This document shows, in pieces, positions 20,307 through 29,737 of a stretch of DNA of 64,000 bases. The stretch lies in contig NZ_CP036266.1 in NCBI RefSeq assembly GCF_007744075.1, forward strand, positions 6,933,248 to 6,997,247, written 5' to 3'. Origin of the DNA: Gimesia chilikensis (GTDB lineage: Bacteria > Planctomycetota > Planctomycetia > Planctomycetales > Planctomycetaceae). A program made the translations under genes and the position numbers. The notes under the pieces were generated by a model that was not told the origin of the DNA, ran no database searches, and saw only the letters and a program-made list of their open reading frames with translations. Every line of letters starts with the position of its first letter. The stretch's first letter is position 1.

Positions 20307-20705
20307 TTACTCCAGCGTCTCAAATGCCATAGTTCCTCCTATCGCATAAGCATGAGATGACCGCAGTTCCTCCAGTGATTCTGGTTCTGTTATTCCACCA
20401 CCAAATTCCAGCCCCAGGTTCTCATTCAAATCAAGGACATAAATCCCGTGACTGATAACCTGCAGTGATGCTTGCTTACGATGATCTATGAGTTTCAACT
20501 CACTAACATCATTCAGACAAAGTACCGCTCTGGTCCAGCCTTCATTTTTAATGCATTCGGCATCGCGAGTCTTTAGTATGATTTTCAACTCACGCGTGGC
20601 ATTATCTGAAAAGGCTAGCTGGATCGACTCGATTACGGTATCACAGAAGTTATAAAATCGATTAAGAAACGGAGCTATTTCTGCTGGTTTAACATGCTGT
20701 TTCAA
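20307..20705 (-). CDS. Hypothetical protein, 132 aa
   Basis: I do not recognise this protein. It is a 132-residue acidic, soluble protein without signal peptide or membrane segment, with predicted beta-rich stretches such as TRAVLCLNDV and SLQVISHGIYVLDLNENLGLEFGGG. It sits 37 bp downstream of a SUFU-domain gene on the same strand. SUFU-domain proteins often act as immunity proteins of polymorphic toxins, so a role as a second small immunity-like protein is possible but unsupported by any motif. Confidence 0.6.
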   Translation of the reverse strand: MKQHVKPAEIAPFLNRFYNFCDTVIESIQLAFSDNATRELKIILKTRDAECIKNEGWTRAVLCLNDVSELKLIDHRKQASLQVISHGIYVLDLNENLGLEFGGGITEPESLEELRSSHAYAIGGTMAFETLE

Positions 20706-20742
20706 AACTGATCCCCTGGAATGGTTTACTGCCCAGATGTAG

Positions 20743-21297
20743 TCAACCTATAACAGGTTTTCGTTTCACGTCATACAGATCAAAACCGTCCAGATGCCAG
20801 AACTTTTCCAGGCCGATTTCATCGTAGAGATCAATTTCCGATTCAAACAGTGGATAGAGCCCCTGTAGATGAATTGTTCGATCGGGCAGTTCGAATGTCG
20901 CTTCTTCCTGACTCAGAAACGATGGAGCGAATACCAGGTAGGCACTCATCTCACTTTCTTCGGAGATCGGATCGTCGATCTGAAAAATGTCACCATAAGA
21001 AAAGCGTTTTTCGTTGAAGAACGCGGAGGCGAAGAACCCGGCGGCGAAGCCCCAGCTCTGGTCCTTTGTATCCAGAGAAACAATCAATTCCGGCTTGGAT
21101 CCTTCTTCCCAGTCCGGATGGGAGGCCTGTGAGAGACCACAGGTAACCGCAGTCAGAGTTCCCTCTTCGGGCAGGTTCTCAAAGTAGATCACTTTGATCT
21201 CGGGCTGATCGTCATTGGCTTGAACTTCAACGATACCATCAATCTCTCCAAAGCGTTCTTCTAATGCCTTGAGCCAGTTCGTTTCGAATGTGTCCAC
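20743..21297 (-). CDS. SUFU (suppressor of fused) domain protein
   Basis: 184-residue acidic cytoplasmic protein resembling the bacterial suppressor-of-fused domain: residues 40-140 include ELIVSLDTKDQSWGF, FSYGDIFQIDDPISEES and AYLVFAPSFLS, and the C-terminus has IHLQGLYPLFESEIDLYDEIG and FDLYDVKRKP. Bacterial SUFU proteins are commonly immunity partners of secreted toxins. No toxin gene is visible nearby, so here it would be an orphan. The call is from pattern similarity only. Confidence 0.75.
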   Translation of the reverse strand: MDTFETNWLKALEERFGEIDGIVEVQANDDQPEIKVIYFENLPEEGTLTAVTCGLSQASHPDWEEGSKPELIVSLDTKDQSWGFAAGFFASAFFNEKRFSYGDIFQIDDPISEESEMSAYLVFAPSFLSQEEATFELPDRTIHLQGLYPLFESEIDLYDEIGLEKFWHLDGFDLYDVKRKPVIG

Positions 21298-21344
21298 TTA
21301 TTAATTTATCCTTGAGAGCGAGTAGTGATGGTGTTGTAGTTAGT

Positions 21345-22286
21345 TCAACTGGCCGGGTTATCTGATCCTGGAATGACCTGAGTCAGATCTTTACCGAGAA
21401 TCGAGGGACACCAGTAGCGTTCAATATGTTCGATGATCATTTCGGTCCCCCGGGTATGGCTGACGTAAGGTTTGTCGCGGGGGTCGTAAAGGGCATCGGT
21501 CAGGTCACGACAGAGGACCACGTTTTTGTTGAGGTAACGCATCTGTCGGATCCCGAATGGTCGTCCCAGCACGCACATATTCGTATGCACGCCCATCAGC
21601 ACGATATTTTTCCGCTGTTCCTGTTCCAGGAAGTTATAGATTTCCTGGCCGTTGGCACTGATGACATCATAGCCGATGATTTTGATCGCCGGATGTTCGT
21701 GTCGATCGTGATTGGGCTGGTAGGTCGGAAAAGGATCATCACAGCCCCGGATGGGACCATCGGTGCGCTTGACGGTATCGTCTACGGGGAGCGGTCCTTC
21801 TTTTTCCGGATTCAGATAACACCAGCCCTGGATTTTGACGGGGGGTTCGGCCGGTTTGGCTTCTTTGATTCGTTTGCGGTAAGGCGTATCCTCATAGAGC
21901 TGGATTCCCCCACTGGGTGCATGAATGATAGCGACGCCCCGATCGCGGGCTTTCGAGATGACGTCATTCATCCGGGGGGCCATCCGGCCGACCCGATGTG
22001 CAGCCAGCTTACAAGGATGATCGGCCCACATGTCGCAGATAATGATTGCGGTTTCGGAAGCCTTCCATTCAGCGGTTTCCATCTGAGCGGGCGCGGATTC
22101 CTCTTTCCCCCGTTTTCTCAATTCGACGGACAATACTCCCGGTACTGGCGGAATCTGGCGGGTTGCCTCAGTCGTCTCTTCCGCGAGCAAACCAGCCAGG
22201 GAAGGAGTCAGCGCACCGGCCAGGCTCCCCTGCAGAATTGATTGCAGGAACTGACGTCGCGAGCGGGGATCGGGATGTAACATCAT
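21345..22286 (-). CDS. Isochorismatase-like cysteine hydrolase with Tat leader
   Basis: Exported cysteine hydrolase of the isochorismatase-like superfamily, 313 aa from the chosen ATG. The two adjacent ATG codons at 22286 and 22283 follow a GAGG-type ribosome site; a longer in-frame start would place 20 extra residues ahead of the twin-arginine leader SRRQFLQSILQG. Catalytic features: the first Asp in IIICDMWADHP, and the nucleophile Cys in VLMGVHTNMCVLGRPFGIRQM. The segment before the Cys, YNFLEQEQRKNIVLMG, fits the fold. Substrate unknown. It diverges from the SGNH-like gene at 22493. Confidence 0.85.
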   Translation of the reverse strand: MMLHPDPRSRRQFLQSILQGSLAGALTPSLAGLLAEETTEATRQIPPVPGVLSVELRKRGKEESAPAQMETAEWKASETAIIICDMWADHPCKLAAHRVGRMAPRMNDVISKARDRGVAIIHAPSGGIQLYEDTPYRKRIKEAKPAEPPVKIQGWCYLNPEKEGPLPVDDTVKRTDGPIRGCDDPFPTYQPNHDRHEHPAIKIIGYDVISANGQEIYNFLEQEQRKNIVLMGVHTNMCVLGRPFGIRQMRYLNKNVVLCRDLTDALYDPRDKPYVSHTRGTEMIIEHIERYWCPSILGKDLTQVIPGSDNPAS

Positions 22287-22492
22287 GCCTCTTACCTCTA
22301 TTCGGGGAAGTGAATACCGCTCACATTGTGCTGGGGCTGTCTGCACAATTCAATCGGAATTGATTTATTAATTCCAGATGAGCATTCCTTCGTTTTAAAG
22401 ACAGGCTTTCCTTTGCTCTGTCTGCCATTCATAATAGAACAAGCTAACAGAAATCGCTCCTCTCCAGTGACGAAATTTCAGGATTTGAAAAT

Positions 22493-23755
22493 ATGCGCAA
22501 TCAAATCGGATGGATGCTGCTGCTCAGTATCCTCCTGCTGTCTGTCCCTGCAATCAATGCGGCAGAGCAAGATCAGAGTCCCTCAAAACGGCTGATATTG
22601 CAGGAAGGGGATCGCATTGTCTTTATTGGTAATACGTTCGCCGACCAACTGCGGTTATATAACTACCTGGAAACGCTGCTGACGGCACAAGCGCCGGTCA
22701 GCAAACTCAGCTTTCGCAACCTGGCCTGGTCGGGCGACACACTGACGTTACAGCCTCGTCCCTTGAATTTTGGTTCGCTGGACGACCATCTCACAGCAGA
22801 GAAAGCGGATGTGATTATCGCCTGTTTTGGCATGAATGAATCGTTCGCCGGTCCGAGCGAGGTGAAAGCGTATCGCGAACACTGGGAACAGTTCCTCAAG
22901 CATCTGAAGTCCAAGAAGTATAATGGTTCCACTGCACCGCGGGTGGTGATCCTCTCTCCCATCGCCCATGAAAATATGGAACCACCTCTGCCTGATCCAG
23001 CAGACCATAACCAGAGTCTGGCTGCATACACAAAAACAATGCAGTCCGTAGCGGAAGAGCACCAGTTGCCTTTCGTCGACCTGTATCATGCGACTTCCAG
23101 GCAGATGGAAGCCAACCCTTCGCAGAAGCTGACCCATAACGGCATCCATCTCAACCAATATGGCTATTGGGCGGTGAGTCAGCTGGTTGCAGACAGCTTG
23201 CTGGCGAAGGAGGTCACAAGTCCTCAACTGGTGATCGATTTGAAATCCCAGAAGATCGAAACGACCAATGCAGAGGTCACACAGCAGAAGCTCAAGTCGG
23301 ACCAGATTGAATTCACCGTCAAACCGCTGCTCCTGCCGATCCCTGCACCGCCGGAAGGAGCGATCGCAGACAGCGATCTGCTGGCCCGGCAACCTCGCCT
23401 GAGCGTTAAACAATTACCCGAGGGTAATTATCGACTGGTAGTCGGCGGAACTGTGATTGTGACGGGTAGTGCAAGCGACTGGGACCGGGGCATTGTGTTG
23501 CTGAACCTGCCGTCCCAGGTGCAGGTGGCCGATCTTCGTTCTACCATCAACCGTAAGAATGAGCTCTTCTTTTATGTGTACCGTGCACACAACGCCGAAT
23601 ATATTTTCGGTCGCCGCACGAAACCGTTCGGTGCCGTCTCATTTCCACCTGAGATGGAAACATTCGACGAACTGATCCAGTCTCGAGAGAAGGCGATTCA
23701 GGAACAGGCCCGACCCATCGAAGCAGCAAAATGGGAACTGATTCGAGTCGACTGA
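22493..23755 (+). CDS. Exported SGNH/GDSL-like protein without the usual serine
   Basis: 420-residue protein with a signal peptide (hydrophobic residues 7-20, ending NAAEQ). The fold follows SGNH hydrolases: block I is IVFIGNTFADQ, block III is FGMNESFAG, and block V is NGIHLNQYGYWAV with a His. In block I the catalytic Ser of GDS is replaced by Asn-Thr (GNTFAD), so classic esterase chemistry is doubtful. The same Ser-less variant occurs as a domain in large planctomycete dehydrogenase/cytochrome fusions. It lies 69 bp before such a gene, so the two may act together. Confidence 0.75.
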   Translation: MRNQIGWMLLLSILLLSVPAINAAEQDQSPSKRLILQEGDRIVFIGNTFADQLRLYNYLETLLTAQAPVSKLSFRNLAWSGDTLTLQPRPLNFGSLDDHLTAEKADVIIACFGMNESFAGPSEVKAYREHWEQFLKHLKSKKYNGSTAPRVVILSPIAHENMEPPLPDPADHNQSLAAYTKTMQSVAEEHQLPFVDLYHATSRQMEANPSQKLTHNGIHLNQYGYWAVSQLVADSLLAKEVTSPQLVIDLKSQKIETTNAEVTQQKLKSDQIEFTVKPLLLPIPAPPEGAIADSDLLARQPRLSVKQLPEGNYRLVVGGTVIVTGSASDWDRGIVLLNLPSQVQVADLRSTINRKNELFFYVYRAHNAEYIFGRRTKPFGAVSFPPEMETFDELIQSREKAIQEQARPIEAAKWELIRVD

Positions 23756-23824
23756 TTACAAATCGACCTGACAAGACTTCCCCATCATTACTGAAACTTT
23801 TCAATTCGATATATAGAGTGACTC

Positions 23825-26800
23825 ATGCGAAACTCAACTTATTCAGCCCGCTTCTGTCTGGGACTGATTCTGACTTCGATCTGCTTTGTGATGACACAAT
23901 CCGCTTTCGCTGCGGATCAGAAACCGGCGCAACCACATGTGGTGTTTGTGGTGGGGACAACCCATTATGCTCCACAGAAAACACTGCCCGCATTCGCGAA
24001 GCGGCTAGAGCAGTATGGTTTCAAGACGACCGTGGTGCTGCCTGACGGTGATCCTGAACGAAACCAGAAAGGACTTCCGGGGCTGGAAGTACTGGAAGAA
24101 GCGGATCTAGCTGTATTTTTCATGCGGTTTCTGCAACTACCGCCGCGGCAGTTTGCACACATTCAGAACTACATCAAATCCGGAAAACCGGTGATCGGTC
24201 TGCGAACCAGCACACATGCCTTCGATTACGAAAAAGGGCATCCCCTGGAAGAGTGGAACCGGGGATTCGGTAAACGCGTTTTAGGTTCCGAATATTTTTT
24301 TCACCTCACAGGTGAAACAGTTGTGGAGCATGTGCTGGAACATCGCGATCATGACATTCTGAACGGGGTCGCAGCGAAATTTCTGGCCCCCGGTGTCCTC
24401 TATCAGGCAGATATCCCTGCAGACGCCACACCGCTCTTGACCGGTACAGGAAACTCCAAACGTAAAGGGATCTTCAAAAACCAGTTTGGCACTTATGAAC
24501 TGACGGGCGAGATGAGCTGGCCGGTTGCCTGGACGTGGAAGAATGAATGGGACAGTCGTGTATTTGCCACCACACTGGGACATGAAGATTCATTTCGGCT
24601 GGACGCTTTTAATCGCTTGCTGGTCAACGCCGTGCACTGGTGCCTGGAATTGCCTGTAGGCACGACACCGGAAAAACTAGCGGTTGCGAATTCCGCTCCT
24701 AACCTGAAGCGACCTTTCGAACTGACTCAAGATCACTCACCCGAAACAGAACGCAAGACATTCCAGCTGCTACCTGGCTACGAGGTGAACCTGTTCGCTG
24801 CCGAGCCGATGCTGGTGAATCCGATTCACATGACCTGGGATCCCCAGGGACGACTGTGGGTGATCTGTTCAACCTCGTACCCACAGGTTTCTCCGGGAGA
24901 AAAACCAAACGATCAGATTGTGATTCTGGAAGACACCGACAACGATGGACAGGCAGATAAATCAACGGTGTTTGCCGACGGGCTCTATGTACCGACGGGA
25001 CTGGAACTGGGTGACGGTGGCGTTTACGTTGCCAATGCACCGGACCTTTGGTTCCTGAAAGACACGAATGGAGACGGTAAAGCCGATCATCGGGAAGTGG
25101 TTCTGACGGGATTTGCTACGGAAGACAACCACCACTCCATCAGTGCCTGGCGATGGGGCCCTGGAGGCTGGCTCTACTTTCAGGAGGGGACCTTTATGCA
25201 TACCCAGGTGGAGACCCCGTATGGTACGGTCCGCCTGGAAAATGGAGGCGTGTTTCAATTCCAGCCACGCACTCTCAAGCTGAAAGTCTTTGCGGACTAT
25301 CGTGCTTCTAATCCCTGGGGGCACATGTTCGATGACTGGGGACAGTCATTTGTGATCGACAACCCGCGCATCTATTTCAGTGCACCACTGACCGCGAACA
25401 GTCGCGCCAAGCTGGGTTACGAGGCCAGCGGCGAAGGAACGAAGCAGTGTGGCGGTGAATTCGTAGCCAGCCGCCATTTTCCCCCGGAAGTCCAGGGAGA
25501 GATCTGGACCAATCAGTATAAAACACACGCGGTGGCACGTTATGAAGTCACCGATGATGGAGCCGGTTATTCGGTCAAAGGGCTGGAGCCGTTGCTACAG
25601 TCGAGCAGTTCATACTTCCGCCCGGTCGATCTGAAGATGGGACCGGATGGAGCCGCTTATGTGCTGGACTGGTACAATCCGCTGATTGGTCACATGCAAC
25701 ACAGCTTTCGGGATGAACGACGCGATACGACACATGGTCGTGTCTGGCGGGTGACCTATAAGGGACGTCCCCTGGTGGAGCGTCCTCAATTGACCGATGT
25801 CCCCCTGAAAGACGTGGTGAACCACCTGCGAGATCCAGAAAGCTTCACGCGTCAACAGGTCAGACGCGTCCTCTATGATGCGGACCAGCAACAGGCGAAA
25901 AAAGCCCTGGATGACTGGCTGCTGACACTGGCTCCCCAGGAACCGAACTATGATCATCATCGCCTGGAAGCGCTCTGGTGCTATCAGACCATTGGGGTCG
26001 TGAATGAAAAACTGCTGCGAGAGGTACTGGAAGCCCAGGATCCACGGGCCCGGGCCGCTGGACTGCGGGTGCTGCGTTACTGGTATCCCCAAGTAAAAAA
26101 TCCGCTTGAGTTACTGGAAACTGCGATCCATGACGTGCATCCGCGTGTCCGCCTGGAAGCGATTCTGACCGCAGGCTATATTCCCGATCCCCGTTCAGTC
26201 ACGATCGCAGTCAAGGCCATCGACGCCCCCATGGATCGCTACCTGGAACACGCGCTGAAGTTAACGATTGACGGGCTGCAGGATCAGTGGGTCAAAGCGC
26301 AGCAGGCAGGTAAGCTTCAGTTCGATAAGCCGGCACATAAAAATTATGCCTTGGCGAATCTGCTGTCGAATGAATCCATTGATGTGATTATTGATCTGCT
26401 CAATGCGGGCAGTATTGATGCTGATCTACTGAAAGGCCCCGCCCAGGTTGTCGCGGAGAAAGCCAATGCGAATCAACTGGAACCGCTGGTACTGAGTCTG
26501 GTGGAAGTCACACGCGAATACAAAACACAGGGTGGCAAAGGCATCTCTCCCGAGGCACTCAGCATCTTACTGGATGCGATGGATCGGGCTGCACGGGAAC
26601 GGGGCGTCGTCCCAGAAGGCAACGTCGGTTCCATGCTCAGTCGCTCTGCGGTGGTGCCTGGTGTGCCTGTGCAAAAATCGGTAGCCCGACTGATTGGTTC
26701 CTGGAAACTGACGCGCGAAGGCAGACGCCTGCAGCGAAATCTGAATGCCGCAGATACTGACTCTGAAGTCAAACAATTGTCAGCAGAATCGCTGGGAATG

Positions 26801-28072
26801 CTGGGGGATGCGGGTTCGATCAAGTATCTGAAGGGGCTCGCGAATTCCGGGAAACCTGTCAACCAGCGTCTGCTGGGCGTCTATGGTCTGGCGGCACATG
26901 ACCTCAAGGAGGCAGCCCGTCTGACACCAGGCATTCTGAGCCAGGATCCCAAGGACTCTGATCCCGGCTGGTTCCTGACCGCATTCACGAAACGGAAAGG
27001 GGGGCCCGAGGTTCTGGCAGAGCAGCTGAAATCGGCAAAACTGAATGCTCAAATGGCGGCCCGTATTCGCCAACATCTGATTGAGACCGGTGAAACAAAT
27101 CAGGCTTTGATCGATGCTTTTGGCGGGGGAGTGATGCAGGATTCTCTGGAAGCGCAACTACTCAAAGAGAATGTACTCGATCTGGCCAGTGAAGCCCGAG
27201 AGCAGGGGAACGCCGCCCGTGGTGAGTTGATCTTCCGCCGAGCCGAACTGGCCTGCATGAAGTGTCACAGCATTTCCAATGCAGGACCTGTTCTGGGTCC
27301 GGACCTGGCAGCCATCGGTTCGAGTTCACCTCCGGACTACATAGTCGATTCATTCCTGCGTCCCTCCAAAGTGATTAAGGAATTCTACGAGAGCATCATG
27401 GTGGTCACCGATGAGGGACGCGTGATCAACGGAATTCTGGTGGTACAGGACGATTCCAAGGTGGTACTCAAAGACGCAGCCCAGCAGGGGAAGCAGGTCA
27501 CGATTCCCGCAGATCAGATTGAATTTACGAAGAAGCTGCCTTCACTGATGCCCCAGGGGCTCGCGAGTAAGTTGAAAAGCCGCCAGGAATTTCTGGACCT
27601 GGTTAAATTTGTGACTGAGCTCGGACGTCCCGGTCCCTACACGACGAGTGCAGCACAGGTAGTGCGTCGCTGGCGTCTGCAGGGAGCAGACATGGCTATG
27701 ACAGCGGAAAATTCTGTACAGATCAAAACACTGGCAGATTCAGGAGTTGCTGCTTACAGCATGGTAAATGGAACGCTGCCTGCGGCTGATCTGAATCTGC
27801 AAAAGCCCGTCACTCGTGCCATGGCTCTGGTTGATGTGACTCAAGCCGGGAATGTGCAGTTAAAACTGAACTCCGCGAAAGGGGTCAAGCTGTGGCTGAA
27901 TGAGACGTCGGTGCCCGTATCTGAAATGACAACACTGGTTCTCCCTTCCGGACGGAGTCAGATCACGTTCGAGATCGACCGCGATGCGCGGGGAGACACT
28001 GGTCTGCGGGCAGAGTTCCTAAAAGCAGAACAACAGCCCCAGGGCCGCTTTAAAGTGGTCGGCGGTCCCTGA
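23825..28072 (+). CDS. ThuA - membrane-bound dehydrogenase - HEAT - cytochrome c giant fusion
   Basis: 1415-residue exported protein built from several planctomycete modules. After a signal peptide (ending FAADQ) comes a ThuA-like domain (VFVVGTTHYAP, PVIGLRTSTHAFDYEKGHP, DSRVFATTLGHEDSF; about residues 35-275). A PVC-type membrane-bound dehydrogenase beta-propeller follows (residues 300-620: GRLWVICSTSYPQ, DTDNDGQADKSTVFADGL, DGAAYVLDWYNPLIGHMQH). Armadillo/HEAT-like helical repeats span about 640-1100. A C-terminal PVC-type heme domain has LACMKCHSISNAGPVLGPDL (CxxCH near residue 1143), and a beta-sandwich tail ends the protein. Likely a periplasmic sugar or polyol dehydrogenase passing electrons to its own heme; the substrate is unknown. 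Confidence 0.85.
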   Translation: MRNSTYSARFCLGLILTSICFVMTQSAFAADQKPAQPHVVFVVGTTHYAPQKTLPAFAKRLEQYGFKTTVVLPDGDPERNQKGLPGLEVLEEADLAVFFMRFLQLPPRQFAHIQNYIKSGKPVIGLRTSTHAFDYEKGHPLEEWNRGFGKRVLGSEYFFHLTGETVVEHVLEHRDHDILNGVAAKFLAPGVLYQADIPADATPLLTGTGNSKRKGIFKNQFGTYELTGEMSWPVAWTWKNEWDSRVFATTLGHEDSFRLDAFNRLLVNAVHWCLELPVGTTPEKLAVANSAPNLKRPFELTQDHSPETERKTFQLLPGYEVNLFAAEPMLVNPIHMTWDPQGRLWVICSTSYPQVSPGEKPNDQIVILEDTDNDGQADKSTVFADGLYVPTGLELGDGGVYVANAPDLWFLKDTNGDGKADHREVVLTGFATEDNHHSISAWRWGPGGWLYFQEGTFMHTQVETPYGTVRLENGGVFQFQPRTLKLKVFADYRASNPWGHMFDDWGQSFVIDNPRIYFSAPLTANSRAKLGYEASGEGTKQCGGEFVASRHFPPEVQGEIWTNQYKTHAVARYEVTDDGAGYSVKGLEPLLQSSSSYFRPVDLKMGPDGAAYVLDWYNPLIGHMQHSFRDERRDTTHGRVWRVTYKGRPLVERPQLTDVPLKDVVNHLRDPESFTRQQVRRVLYDADQQQAKKALDDWLLTLAPQEPNYDHHRLEALWCYQTIGVVNEKLLREVLEAQDPRARAAGLRVLRYWYPQVKNPLELLETAIHDVHPRVRLEAILTAGYIPDPRSVTIAVKAIDAPMDRYLEHALKLTIDGLQDQWVKAQQAGKLQFDKPAHKNYALANLLSNESIDVIIDLLNAGSIDADLLKGPAQVVAEKANANQLEPLVLSLVEVTREYKTQGGKGISPEALSILLDAMDRAARERGVVPEGNVGSMLSRSAVVPGVPVQKSVARLIGSWKLTREGRRLQRNLNAADTDSEVKQLSAESLGMLGDAGSIKYLKGLANSGKPVNQRLLGVYGLAAHDLKEAARLTPGILSQDPKDSDPGWFLTAFTKRKGGPEVLAEQLKSAKLNAQMAARIRQHLIETGETNQALIDAFGGGVMQDSLEAQLLKENVLDLASEAREQGNAARGELIFRRAELACMKCHSISNAGPVLGPDLAAIGSSSPPDYIVDSFLRPSKVIKEFYESIMVVTDEGRVINGILVVQDDSKVVLKDAAQQGKQVTIPADQIEFTKKLPSLMPQGLASKLKSRQEFLDLVKFVTELGRPGPYTTSAAQVVRRWRLQGADMAMTAENSVQIKTLADSGVAAYSMVNGTLPAADLNLQKPVTRAMALVDVTQAGNVQLKLNSAKGVKLWLNETSVPVSEMTTLVLPSGRSQITFEIDRDARGDTGLRAEFLKAEQQPQGRFKVVGGP

Positions 28073-28095
28073 GGCTCGACTGTCAGGATACAAGA

Positions 28096-28953
28096 TCAGT
28101 CCTGTTGAGCTGTCGTGCGTTTGATCCAGGCACCACAGAGTTCGGGCCAGTTGGAGACCGGGTTGTCTGAAGGTCGCAGACCGTAGCCGTGCCCCCCTTT
28201 GGCATAGAGATGCAGTTCGGCGTCGACTTTGGCGTCTTTCAGGTCACGTGTGTAATTGAATGCGCTGTCGACCAGGCGTCGGTCATCGAGAGTCTGGACG
28301 ATGAATGCCGGGGGAGTCTGGTCGGTGACCTTGATCTCGGGAGCCGACTTACGTTTGTCGTCTTCCTGATAGATGTAAGCCGGGTAGATCAGAACGGTAA
28401 AATCGGGACGACAGCTGAGTTTATCGGCTGCATCAATGGGTTCATAATTCCGCTTCTCATAGTTGGTCGACAGGTTCGCTGCCAGGTGTCCGCCGGCGGA
28501 AAAGCCGAGTACACCAATCTGCTGCGGGTTAATGCCCCACTCCTGTGCTTTACTGCGCACGAGTCCTAATGCACGCTGAGCATCTTTCAGGGCCTGTTCA
28601 CGCTGATTACCGGGGACCGTGTATTTGACGACCACGGCATGAATGCCGATGGAATTCAGCCATTCCGCGATTTCCGTGCCTTCCAGATCGTAAGCCAGGA
28701 TGTTGTAGCCACCTCCTGGAAAAATGACGACGGCGGGGGCGTTGGGTTTGGCATTTTTGGCTTTGTAAAATTCAATTGCCGGCCGGTTCACTTTGGTAAT
28801 ACGAATGATATTGCTGTATTTGACTTCGTCATCGCTCTGGTCCAGCAGAGGACGATCAGGCCAGACTGCGACTTGTGCATCTGGTTTGGGAGTTTCAATG
28901 GGGGCTACGGCCAACGAACAGAGCAGAAAGGTGGACAGTAGAAAATATTTCAC
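28096..28953 (-). CDS. Exported alpha/beta hydrolase (BD-FAE/acetyl esterase type)
   Basis: 285-residue secreted esterase. A signal peptide at residues 1-17 is followed by the oxyanion-hole block VVIFPGGGYNILAYDLEG, the nucleophile elbow IGVLGFSAGGHLAANL (Ser of G-F-S-A-G) and the late catalytic His in AKGGHGYGLRP. The acid is likely in VQTLDDRRL. Layout fits small acetyl-xylan or feruloyl-type esterases of planctomycetes. It converges on the giant fusion gene with 23 bp between stops. Confidence 0.85.
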   Translation of the reverse strand: MKYFLLSTFLLCSLAVAPIETPKPDAQVAVWPDRPLLDQSDDEVKYSNIIRITKVNRPAIEFYKAKNAKPNAPAVVIFPGGGYNILAYDLEGTEIAEWLNSIGIHAVVVKYTVPGNQREQALKDAQRALGLVRSKAQEWGINPQQIGVLGFSAGGHLAANLSTNYEKRNYEPIDAADKLSCRPDFTVLIYPAYIYQEDDKRKSAPEIKVTDQTPPAFIVQTLDDRRLVDSAFNYTRDLKDAKVDAELHLYAKGGHGYGLRPSDNPVSNWPELCGAWIKRTTAQQD

Positions 28954-29195
28954 GATTGAGATCTCCTGTAGGAATCAACTTCAGTTGGAATCAGATATCG
29001 ATCCAGAACTCACTATCATAACGGTCCCCCATAATCGGGTGTAGCTGGGCAGATTCATTTTTCTTGCGAAAAACATGTAAGTGTTGATTTGTAAAGAAAT
29101 TTCAAATACCACTTGCAATTTGAGATAATCCCGCGACACTGAACTTCAGCTGACGCCATCTGTTTCATCTATTCATTTCACGACTCCGCTCCGTC

Positions 29196-29696
29196 ATGAA
29201 AAAGCTAACCCGCCCCCGTCTGACCACGGTATTACTGATTGTGATTGCCATCCTGATCGGTGGGCTCGTGGGCGTTGGTACATTCACATTCGGCTACGCA
29301 CAAGGTGCCTCTTATCTCAAAGCCGATTCCCAGTCCTGTGCGAACTGTCATGTGATGCAGGGGCACTTTGATGCCTGGCTGAAATCCTCGCATGGGAAAT
29401 TCGCGGGCTGCAACGATTGCCATGCACCGCACGACGGTGTTGCCTCGAAGTATTACTGCAAGGCACGGAACGGCTTTTTCCATTCGCTGGCGTTCACAAC
29501 GGGTGACTTCGAAGAGAACCTGAGGATTACCGATTACAACCGACGTGTCACTGAGCAGGCCTGTCGGAACTGCCACCAGGATCTAGTGCACCAGATCGAC
29601 ATCAACGCGATTGGTGAATTGCAAAACGACAAAACCGAGCGACTGGAATCCAATGCATGTATTCGCTGTCATTCCAGTGTGGGGCACGATACCTGA
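29196..29696 (+). CDS. nrfH: Cytochrome c nitrite reductase small subunit (NrfH)
   Basis: 166-residue tetraheme membrane-anchored quinol dehydrogenase of the NapC/NirT family. One N-terminal membrane helix (LTTVLLIVIAILIGGLVGVG) anchors it, and the exported part carries four CxxCH motifs: SCANCHVMQGHF, GCNDCHAPHDG, ACRNCHQDL and CIRCHSSVGH. The first, with the nearby Met, is typical of NrfH heme 1. It takes electrons from menaquinol and feeds them to NrfA, encoded 41 bp downstream. Confidence 0.94.
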   Translation: MKKLTRPRLTTVLLIVIAILIGGLVGVGTFTFGYAQGASYLKADSQSCANCHVMQGHFDAWLKSSHGKFAGCNDCHAPHDGVASKYYCKARNGFFHSLAFTTGDFEENLRITDYNRRVTEQACRNCHQDLVHQIDINAIGELQNDKTERLESNACIRCHSSVGHDT

Positions 29697-29737
29697 GTCA
29701 AATCTGATTTGAGATCCCGATTTCGTGGAACCGTATT

